From the NCBI GenBank assembly GCA_027037155.1, contig JALWBK010000083.1, positions 1 to 11,705 of the forward strand: a DNA stretch of 11,705 nucleotides, read 5' to 3'. The translations under genes and the position numbers were made by a program. Position 1 is the first letter of the stretch. Every line of letters begins with the position of its first letter. The stretch is from a bacterium. GTDB taxonomy: Bacteria; Thermosulfidibacterota; Thermosulfidibacteria; Thermosulfidibacterales; Thermosulfidibacteraceae. Below the pieces are notes generated by a model. The model was not told where the DNA came from and did not search any database. It was given only the letters and a program-made list of their open reading frames with translations. This document shows positions 6,125 through 11,705 of this stretch, piece after piece.

Positions 6125-6634
6125 CTATGAAAGCACCGCCACATAGGGGAGACACCTGTGCTGTTCAGCGTAATCCATGCCGTAGCCAACCACAAAGTGA
6201 TTGGGTATCTTAAACCCCACATAATCGGCCTCAATCTCCACCTTCCTTCTTTCGGGCTTATCAAGAAGCACACAGACTTCGCAGCTTTCCGCTCCGGAGG
6301 AGATCAAAAATTCCTTCACCCTCTTCAAGGTAAGGCCCGTATCAAGGATGTCGTCCACTATCAAAACCTTCTTGCCCTCAATGCTAGTGGAGGGATACAG
6401 GGTGATACGCACATCCCCCGAAGACTCGGTAGAGCTGCCGTAGGAAGAGGCCTTCATAAAGTCACAGTAAACCTCAACCCCATCAACGCGGCGCAAAAGA
6501 TCAGCGGCAAAGATGAAAGCTCCCTTTAATAAAACTATAGCTAGAAGCTCTTGTCCTTTGTACTTTTCTGAAATCTCCTGGGCAAGCTCGTCAATCCTTC
6601 TTTTGATCTGCTCCTCCGTCAATAGTACCTTCAC
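6125..6634 (-). CDS. hpt: hypoxanthine phosphoribosyltransferase
   Basis: Purine-salvage enzyme converting hypoxanthine (and often guanine) plus PRPP into IMP/GMP and pyrophosphate. Of 169 residues, the signature PRPP loop VLIVDDILDTGLT is at 90-102. LLKGAFIFAADL (35-46) supplies the pyrophosphate loop. KASSYGSST (61-69) holds the mobile catalytic-loop Ser-Tyr pair. The C-terminal FVVGYGMDYAEQHRCLPYV is the purine-binding region. The start is GTG at 6634, overlapping the tilS stop as GTGA, with AAGGAGG five nt upstream. A longer frame to 6715 exists, but its extra residues lie inside tilS and lack family character. The tilS-hpt order is conserved in many bacteria, often with ftsH next; here ftsH is absent and a new promoter starts cysE. 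Confidence 0.95.
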   Translation of the reverse strand: MKVLLTEEQIKRRIDELAQEISEKYKGQELLAIVLLKGAFIFAADLLRRVDGVEVYCDFMKASSYGSSTESSGDVRITLYPSTSIEGKKVLIVDDILDTGLTLKRVKEFLISSGAESCEVCVLLDKPERRKVEIEADYVGFKIPNHFVVGYGMDYAEQHRCLPYVAVLS

Positions 6635-7998
6635 CTTCTCCTCCTTGCCTCTATAAAGATGGCCTTGCCAGAAGAAGGCCTCAAATCCTCCCTCTGACGA
6701 TACCCTACAATCCACAGCACCTCTCCATCCTTACTAAGAAGAAGCGGGATCCTTTCCCTTTCGGCTCTCGGCACCTTCCTATCCACGAAGAAATCCTGAA
6801 GCTTTTTCCTTCCCACCCCGGGGATAAAGAGCCTATCTCCAGGCCTTCTATACCTCAACACAAGGGGAAACTTCACTCTATCAGGATCAAAAAGGGCACA
6901 CCAACGCCCTGCCGCTATCACCTTAGAAAAGTCGCCCACCTTCACGGTAAACACATAATCTCCAAAGGTATAAACCCCCTCTCCCATGAGCAGAAGCTCT
7001 GAATCGGTAGGATCCTCTCTTTTGAGCCCTATCCTAAGCATGTTGTACTCCCTTACAGCCTCTATGCCCTGGGGTAGGTCAACTCCCTTGCTACCCCTCT
7101 TATCCTCCAGCAGGCCCAAGATCCCCTCCACGTGAGCCGTAGTCAAGACTCCAGACATACCCGGGTAAAAATATTGGTACAGCAACCTAAAAAGCACATG
7201 TCTCTTCAAGGCCTCGTGAAAGGTGAAGTTCTCAAGATTTATATATAAGCTCTCATTTTCAAACCTGTAATCAAGCTCGGAAAGAGCTTTCTCAACCAAG
7301 CCCTCCACCAGATCCCAGTCCCATCTCAATCCGTCCAACAGAAAGGCCATCGTATCCTCAATAGAGGGGTTTCTCTCCCTCAAAAGTGGAACAAGTCTCA
7401 TCCTCACCCAGTTCCTCAAAAACCTCTCATCCTGATTGCTGGTATCTTCCACCCAGTCCAATCCAAGATTCCGAAGGTATTCCCGCACCTCTTTTCTTTT
7501 AACCTCAATGAGCGGACGCACATAAATTCCCCGTTTCGGAGGGATCCCTTTAAGTCCTTCAAGGCTGGCCCCCCTCAACACCCTCATAAAAAAGGTCTCT
7601 ACATTATCTGAAAGGGTGTGTCCCAAAGCCACCTTGTCATATCCCTTTTTGCGCAGCACCTGTTCAAAGAAGTTGTACCTCTCTGCCCTGGCCGCCTCCT
7701 CAACTCCCAACCCCCTCTCCCTTACCACTTTAGCAACATCGGAAGAGCCACAGAAAAAGGGCAAATCGTATCTATCAGCAAGCTCCTTTACAAAGCGTTC
7801 CTCCTCCTCAGCTTCCCTCCTCAATCGGTGGTTGAAGTGAACAACTCCTAAGGAACAGCCCATCTCTTTGGAGAGCTTCACCAACACATCCAAAAGGCAC
7901 ACCGAATCGGGGCCTCCAGAAACGGCCACAAGAACCCTATCACCACGCTCAACCAGCCCAAACCTTTTGATGGTTCTTCTAACCTTATCTAAAATCAC
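6631..7998 (-). CDS. tilS: tRNA(Ile)-lysidine synthase TilS
   Basis: Converts C34 of the CAU-anticodon isoleucine tRNA to lysidine using ATP and lysine, so that AUA is read as isoleucine. The 455-residue protein has the N-type ATP-pyrophosphatase P-loop SGGPDS (27-32), VVHFNHRLR (52-60), GHTLSDNVETFFMRVLRG (126-143) and NWVRMRLVPLL (196-206). A middle helical domain follows, then the TilS C-terminal domain from about 380 (LRYRRPGDRLFIPGVGRKKL, KVPRAERERIPLL, WIVGYR). This is the full-length two-domain form like that of E. coli. AUA codons are common in the window's genes, so the enzyme should be in demand. The start is a GTG at 7998 forming GTGA with the upstream stop, with TAGGA seven nt before it. 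It overlaps genes on both sides by 4 nt. Confidence 0.96.
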   Translation of the reverse strand: MILDKVRRTIKRFGLVERGDRVLVAVSGGPDSVCLLDVLVKLSKEMGCSLGVVHFNHRLRREAEEEERFVKELADRYDLPFFCGSSDVAKVVRERGLGVEEAARAERYNFFEQVLRKKGYDKVALGHTLSDNVETFFMRVLRGASLEGLKGIPPKRGIYVRPLIEVKRKEVREYLRNLGLDWVEDTSNQDERFLRNWVRMRLVPLLRERNPSIEDTMAFLLDGLRWDWDLVEGLVEKALSELDYRFENESLYINLENFTFHEALKRHVLFRLLYQYFYPGMSGVLTTAHVEGILGLLEDKRGSKGVDLPQGIEAVREYNMLRIGLKREDPTDSELLLMGEGVYTFGDYVFTVKVGDFSKVIAAGRWCALFDPDRVKFPLVLRYRRPGDRLFIPGVGRKKLQDFFVDRKVPRAERERIPLLLSKDGEVLWIVGYRQREDLRPSSGKAIFIEARRRR

Positions 7999-8573
7999 CT
8001 GTATCCTAAAAGCCTGCAGATGGCCCTGCCGAAGCTTTCTGCTGCAAAGGGCCCTGCCGCCGTCACTATCCTTCCAGAAACCTCAACATCATTGCCCGTG
8101 TACAAAGCGCCATATCTGCTCAGCATCCTTCCCACACTGTTCCAGCATGTTGCCTTCCTACCCCGCAAGATGCCAGCCCTCGCCAAGGTAATGGGGGAAA
8201 GGCAGATGGCCGCAACGATCTTGCCCCGCTCATAGGCTCTTTTTAAAAGGGCCTGCAAAAGGTTGTCCTCCCAAAAGACCGTAGCGCCAGAGCCGCCCAC
8301 CAAAACCACAGCCTGAAACTGATCCCAGTTGACCTCATCGTATCTTTTATCCACTCGGTAGGTTCCTCCAAGCATCCCCTTCGCAACACCCCTCTCATTA
8401 GAGACCACTACAACTTCAGCTCCACAGGAGGAGAGAACCCTCTTGGTAACAAAGAGCTCCTCGTCCCTGAAGTTGTTGTGAGCTATTATCATCAACACCC
8501 GCTTATGCACACCACCGGCAAAGGCAGAACCGGCAAAGGCAACAAACAACAGCAAAAGCAGCCAGCGCCTCAT
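7995..8573 (-). CDS. exported DJ-1/PfpI-family protein
   Basis: A 192-residue DJ-1/PfpI (class I glutamine amidotransferase-like) protein with a clear signal peptide: MRRW, a Leu/Phe core, and cleavage near SAFA-GG (about residue 19). Family features are the small acidic element FRDEELF (35-41), VVLVGGSGA (89-97), the nucleophile elbow AAICLSP with Cys124, and AAGPFAAESFG (172-182). Relatives include chaperones, glyoxalase-like enzymes and proteases; the activity here cannot be assigned. Most family members are cytoplasmic, so a periplasmic location is notable. Two starts are possible: GTG at 8576 overlapping the upstream stop, or ATG at 8573. The ATG has GGAGG at 7-nt spacing and is preferred. 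The gene sits between a radical-SAM gene and tilS, coupled to both. Confidence 0.88.
   Translation of the reverse strand: MRRWLLLLLFVAFAGSAFAGGVHKRVLMIIAHNNFRDEELFVTKRVLSSCGAEVVVVSNERGVAKGMLGGTYRVDKRYDEVNWDQFQAVVLVGGSGATVFWEDNLLQALLKRAYERGKIVAAICLSPITLARAGILRGRKATCWNSVGRMLSRYGALYTGNDVEVSGRIVTAAGPFAAESFGRAICRLLGYR
8514..8540. repeat. 12-bp direct repeat in the DJ-1 signal peptide region
   Basis: The 12-mer accggcaaaggc occurs at 8514-8525 and again at 8529-8540, three bases apart. On the coding strand it encodes A-F-A-G twice, as AFAG-S-AFAG, at the signal-peptidase site of the DJ-1/PfpI protein. It looks like a 15-bp in-frame duplication. Confidence 0.85.
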
Positions 8574-9505
8574 CACCTCACCTCCACAGCCCTGTAAAAG
8601 CGCTGTCCCTCAAAGACTTCACACACCAGCAACCCTTCTTTCTCAAGAAGGGCTATCAGTTTGGAAATCAGTCTGATATCAGAGCCTAAAAGCCTCGACA
8701 TATCCTCAACCCTAAGGGGCCTCCTCTTAACCACAGAAAGCACCGCCTCCTTCAGCCTCTCCTCCTCCAACACGGCCCTTCCTTGAGCTTCACCAACCAC
8801 CACGCACCTTCCCCCTATAAAAGCAGCCACCTCCCTCAAGAAGTCCCTACTAACCGGCTCCACATCATCGGCGGGAGGTCTGTCCACCGTGTTTAGATGC
8901 ACCTCATCGGGCTCTATGTACTCCACCGCATCCTTCAGTGCCTTAAGCTCTCCATCGCCATCGTTGATCCCCTTCACAAACAGTATCTCCAAAGCCATCT
9001 TCACCTTGGGATATTCCCTCTTAAAGCACCTTAGAGCCTCTACAATATCCTTCACAGAAATGCCGCAGCAGGGCCTGTTTATCCGTTTAAAAACCGATTG
9101 CGTTGCCGCATCTAAAGAGGGCAAAACCACATCGCACAAAGAGGCTTCCCTTCTAACCTCTGGGTACACCAAGAGGGAGGAGTTGGTTAGAAGGGCCAAC
9201 GGACGCTCTATATTGTCCTTTATCCAGGAAGCTATCCCACCAAAGGCACTGTTGAGAAGGGGCTCGCCATATCCAGAAAAGGTGACATACTGAAAGGGCA
9301 CAGGATTTTCCATAAACAGCTTTAGCTCCTCAAGTACCTCCGAAGAGGGAACGTACTCCTTCCTCTCAATGGTGTGTCGGGTAGTTCTACCACACTCACA
9401 GTACACACAGTCAAAGGAGCACACCTTATAGGGCACCAAATCCACTCCAAGTGAAAGGCCAAGTCTGCGGGAGGGAACGGGACCGAAAAGGTACTTAAAC
9501 TTCAC
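8573..9505 (-). CDS. radical SAM protein with C-terminal winged-helix domain
   Basis: A 310-residue radical S-adenosylmethionine enzyme of the COG0731-like group. It opens with GPVPSRRLGLSLGVDL (8-23), typical of that group, followed by the [4Fe-4S]-binding CSFDCVYC (Cys29, Cys33, Cys36; CX3CX2C). GYGEPLLN (78-85) is the SAM-binding GGEP-like motif, and LLTNSSLL and VKGIND complete the partial TIM barrel. Extra cysteines are Cys38 and Cys146-Cys147. Residues from about 250 to 305 look like a small winged helix (VEDMSRLLGSDIRLISKLIALLEKEGLL), suggesting nucleic-acid or protein contact. The reaction is unknown. The start is a GTG at 9505, eleven nt inside the upstream gene, with AAGGAG seven nt before it; the stop abuts the DJ-1 gene. 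TYW1-like activity is possible but not shown. Confidence 0.88.
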   Translation of the reverse strand: MKFKYLFGPVPSRRLGLSLGVDLVPYKVCSFDCVYCECGRTTRHTIERKEYVPSSEVLEELKLFMENPVPFQYVTFSGYGEPLLNSAFGGIASWIKDNIERPLALLTNSSLLVYPEVRREASLCDVVLPSLDAATQSVFKRINRPCCGISVKDIVEALRCFKREYPKVKMALEILFVKGINDGDGELKALKDAVEYIEPDEVHLNTVDRPPADDVEPVSRDFLREVAAFIGGRCVVVGEAQGRAVLEEERLKEAVLSVVKRRPLRVEDMSRLLGSDIRLISKLIALLEKEGLLVCEVFEGQRFYRAVEVR

Positions 9506-10565
9506 GCTGGTACTCCTTCTTTAACTGCTCAAACACCTCTTTCACACTGTATATCCCATCCACCTCGTACACCCTCTCCCCACAGAAGAAGAGGCCGTTT
9601 TCAACATCCCCACGCTTGGCCCTGATAAGGGCCTCGGCGATACAATAGGGAACCTTTTTAGGATTGCACGGCTTAAGGCAATTGTACGGGCACCTTACCG
9701 GTACCGTTTCCCCTGCCATCATTCTCTCAACAAAGGGGGTCTTAAGTGCCCTGGCGGGCATTCCCACAGGACTCTTTATGATCAGTATATCCTCTTTTTT
9801 CGCATTAACGTACATCTCTTTAAAAGCGATATCCGCATCGCACTCGTAGGTGGCAACGAATCTTGTGGCCATCTGAACACCACTTGCCCCCATCTCTAAG
9901 GCCCTTTTTATCTCCCACCCCCGGTAGATACCACCTGCCACTATCACTGGAATCCCGTACCCTGTCTTAATCCTCCACCTATCCACCACAACCAAAAGCT
10001 CTTTTAATATCTCCAGCACATCGGGGGGCTCTCTGAGTTCCTCCTCCTTGAAACCCAAATGTCCACCAGCCAGCGGACCCTCAAGGACAAAGGCGTCGGG
10101 AAGGCGCCTGTAGCGATGCCACCACCTCTTCAACACCACCTCAGCCGCCCGGGCAGAGGAAACGATGGGCAAAAGATACACATTCTCTCCTTCTGTAACC
10201 TCTGGCAGGGTCAGGGGCAACCCTGCTCCAGAGATGATAAGGTCCGCCCCGGCATCTATAGCAGCTCTGACCTTCTTCTCATAGTTGGTAACGGCAACCA
10301 TTATATTGACCCCAATGGGACCACCAAAGGACTTCTCCTTGGCAAGCCTTATCTCCCGCTTGAGAACCTCCTCGTCCGCCTCCTCCAGATTGTGCACCTT
10401 ATCCCATATCTCCAGACCTATAGCAGCAGCCGCAATAACCCCTATACCTCCGGCGTTGGTCACTGCAGAGGCAAGGTTGTTAAGGGAGATTCCCACCCCC
10501 ATACCCCCCTGTATGATGGGGGTAGGCACCTCCAGCTCACCTATCACAAGAGAAGGCCATGACAT
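9495..10565 (-). CDS. nitronate monooxygenase-like FMN protein (NPD family)
   Basis: A 356-residue flavoprotein of the nitronate monooxygenase / 2-nitropropane dioxygenase family, which also includes FabK-type enoyl-ACP reductases. The TIM barrel begins with VPTPIIQGGMGVGIS (13-27), followed by EGPLAGGHLGF (162-172), IVAGGIYRG (208-216) and GASGVQMATRFVAT (226-239), which form the FMN phosphate site. Near the C-terminus four cysteines cluster: Cys292, Cys296, Cys300 and Cys308 (CX3CX3CX7C). Many anaerobic deltaproteobacterial homologues share a similar stretch. The ATG at 10565 has GGGGTGG upstream and overlaps the DUF89 stop by 22 nt; a frame extension to 10634 lacks family residues. The physiological substrate is open: nitronate oxidation needs O2, so an anaerobe may use it differently. 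Confidence 0.88.
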   Translation of the reverse strand: MSWPSLVIGELEVPTPIIQGGMGVGISLNNLASAVTNAGGIGVIAAAAIGLEIWDKVHNLEEADEEVLKREIRLAKEKSFGGPIGVNIMVAVTNYEKKVRAAIDAGADLIISGAGLPLTLPEVTEGENVYLLPIVSSARAAEVVLKRWWHRYRRLPDAFVLEGPLAGGHLGFKEEELREPPDVLEILKELLVVVDRWRIKTGYGIPVIVAGGIYRGWEIKRALEMGASGVQMATRFVATYECDADIAFKEMYVNAKKEDILIIKSPVGMPARALKTPFVERMMAGETVPVRCPYNCLKPCNPKKVPYCIAEALIRAKRGDVENGLFFCGERVYEVDGIYSVKEVFEQLKKEYQREV

Positions 10566-11416
10566 ACCCGTCCACCCCTGAGTATAATTATATCGCCGAT
10601 GTTGGCCCCAAGTTTTTCTGCCACCACGGGACATTTTGCCCTGAGGAGGAAGAAGATCTCCCTGGGCACATCATCTAACGTCTCAAAGTTACCCTGTCCT
10701 TTGCTTAACACCACATCTGCATCTCTAAACAGGTGTTTGAACCTCTCCGTTACCCTGTCTATCACCACCCCAGGTGCATCGGAACCACTGTCCACAATCT
10801 CAGCGAACTCATCAATCCCTGCCTCTTCAGCATCCTCTTTAGTGGCGTCGTTGATTATGGGCTTGGATCTCACAGCAAAGAAAACGCGCTTTCCCATATC
10901 CACTAACTCCTCCACCAGCACCCTGTCAAACACCACCTCACCAGCGTTATCTCCTATGTACAACACCGTCTCAGCCCTCTCAAGCCTCTCTTTAAGCTCA
11001 GGATAGTGATTGATCGCAATGGGAATATCGTCAAAAAGATCCACATCCTCCAGCGTAAAATCCTGGGAAGCCCCAAAATCTATTATGTTTCCGATAATAG
11101 CAACCTTCACTGCCTCGTAAAGGGAATCCTCCGACTCCTTCACCCGCTTTTTAAGCTCGGGATAGAGCCTTAAGGCCATTTTGTTGGAGGCCTTCTTAAT
11201 CTCCCTGTAAGGGTCATCCACCCCAAACTCTTTAGAAATAATGTTGTACACCTCCCGCGAAAGATATGGAGGAGGCACATCGGTGGGAGCCCCCACCAGA
11301 TACCTCATAACCTTTACCAAAACCGCCTTCTTCTCCTCTTCCCCAGCCTTCAGCACATCACACACGCTCAACACCTGCCTCAGAAAACAGGGGTAGCACT
11401 GGGCATGTATCACCAT
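10544..11416 (-). CDS. DUF89 / ARMT1-like metal-dependent phosphatase
   Basis: A 290-residue protein of the DUF89 family, metal-dependent phosphatases proposed to remove damaged or overflow sugar-phosphates and related metabolites. The N-terminal CYPC (Cys7, Cys10) followed by LRQ is typical of the prokaryotic subfamily. The active-site blocks are YIGDNAGEVVFDR (153-165, with Asp156, Asn157 and Asp164 as likely metal ligands), VRSKPIINDAT (182-192) and DADVVLSKGQGNFETL (232-247). The ATG at 11416 has GGAGG nine nt upstream and starts exactly at the conserved Cys-containing end. It overlaps the upstream gene's 3' end by 59 nt. The family is certain; the true substrate is unknown. Confidence 0.9.
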   Translation of the reverse strand: MVIHAQCYPCFLRQVLSVCDVLKAGEEEKKAVLVKVMRYLVGAPTDVPPPYLSREVYNIISKEFGVDDPYREIKKASNKMALRLYPELKKRVKESEDSLYEAVKVAIIGNIIDFGASQDFTLEDVDLFDDIPIAINHYPELKERLERAETVLYIGDNAGEVVFDRVLVEELVDMGKRVFFAVRSKPIINDATKEDAEEAGIDEFAEIVDSGSDAPGVVIDRVTERFKHLFRDADVVLSKGQGNFETLDDVPREIFFLLRAKCPVVAEKLGANIGDIIILRGGRVCHGLLL

Positions 11417-11705
11417 CTCTACAAATCCTCCTTCCCCTAAACAGGATGTATGCTGAACTCCTTCTAATAGATGGAAGCAGTTTCTTCAAACCCTCCTGGT
11501 CAAGCTCCCCTCTTTTTCTGAGCTCCACAATTTTCTTTGCCGTTTTGGGCCCTATACCAGGCACCCTCAAAAGCTCACCATAGGAGGCAGAGGCCACATC
11601 AACAGGAAAGAACTCAGGATGCCGCTGAGCCCACGCACTTTTAACATCCCTATCTAACGGAAGCCTGCCCTCAAACAAAAGCTCCTTTGCAGAAAAGCCG
11701 TACTT
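11358..11705 (-). CDS. C-terminal part of a radical SAM / HhH DNA modification-repair-type protein
   Basis: The frame is open to the window edge and supplies 115 residues of a larger protein, so the gene begins outside. It starts KYGFSAKELLFEGR, followed by a stretch reading WAQRHPEFFPVDV, then a helix-hairpin-helix LRVPGIGPKTAKKIVELRKR. This order matches the C-terminus of the radical-SAM proteins described as putative DNA modification/repair, linked in many genomes to a uracil-DNA-glycosylase-like partner. The HhH suggests non-specific DNA contact. The catalytic Fe-S domain cannot be seen. The last 19 codons overlap the DUF89 gene in another frame. The family call is from memory of the motif pattern and is moderately certain. 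Confidence 0.72.
   Translation of the reverse strand, partial: KYGFSAKELLFEGRLPLDRDVKSAWAQRHPEFFPVDVASASYGELLRVPGIGPKTAKKIVELRKRGELDQEGLKKLLPSIRRSSAYILFRGRRICRDGDTCPVLPLFSEAGVERV

Noticed and set aside
6635..6715. 27-residue N-terminal extension of Hpt
   Set aside because: It lies wholly inside tilS, has no Hpt-like residues, and the GTG at 6634 has a strong ribosome binding site and a normal family length.
10495..10523. Inverted repeat acccccat / atgggggt with a 13-nt loop
   Set aside because: It lies inside the conserved QGGMGVG motif of the NPD protein; the G-rich glycine codons explain it and no T-run follows.
1..11705. CRISPR array, tRNA or rRNA gene, insertion sequence, phage genes
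   Set aside because: No regularly spaced repeats, cloverleaf, rRNA core sequence, transposase or integrase was recognised on either strand.

Overview
The window reads as a densely packed chromosomal segment from a Gram-negative, probably anaerobic and possibly thermophilic bacterium. Outer-membrane and periplasmic proteins show the Gram-negative envelope. Two radical-SAM proteins and a periplasmic-type CbiK chelatase fit an anaerobe of the Desulfobacterota / deep-branching thermophile kind. Frequent AGG and ATA codons and lysine/glutamate-rich proteins hint at a thermophile. No marker fixes the taxon. All fourteen genes lie on the minus strand, so transcription runs from base 11705 toward base 1. 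Most neighbours overlap, and six of the thirteen visible starts are GTG or TTG.

Block 1 (11705 to 6125) is a chain of seven overlapping genes: the C-terminal part of a radical-SAM/helix-hairpin-helix protein of the putative DNA modification/repair type; a DUF89 (ARMT1-like) phosphatase; a nitronate-monooxygenase-like flavoprotein; a radical-SAM protein with a C-terminal winged helix; an exported DJ-1/PfpI protein; TilS (tRNA-Ile lysidine synthase); and Hpt (hypoxanthine phosphoribosyltransferase). Block 2 (about 6116 to 4006) starts from a sigma-70-like promoter in the short gap after hpt. It holds cysE (serine acetyltransferase), a dksA-type RNA polymerase regulator and epmA (EF-P beta-lysine ligase).

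Block 3 (about 3972 to 1 and beyond) is the most striking. A well-conserved cobalamin riboswitch lies between epmA and the next gene and is followed by an intrinsic terminator. Behind this switch come an OprB-like outer-membrane porin with an N-terminal coiled coil, a CbiK-type cobaltochelatase carrying a signal peptide, an ABC-2-type ATPase, and the start of its membrane permease, which is cut by the window edge. Closely spaced or overlapping genes suggest one B12-repressed transcript. It spans outer membrane (porin), periplasm (chelatase) and inner membrane (ABC transporter), and it contains no recognisable BtuB, BtuF or BtuC/FecCD-type gene. I infer a cobalt, corrinoid or tetrapyrrole handling system of unusual composition. 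The substrate and the direction of transport cannot be read from the sequence.

No tRNA, rRNA, CRISPR array, insertion sequence or integrase was seen. The only stretch over 300 bases without a gene (3678-4005) is the riboswitch leader.
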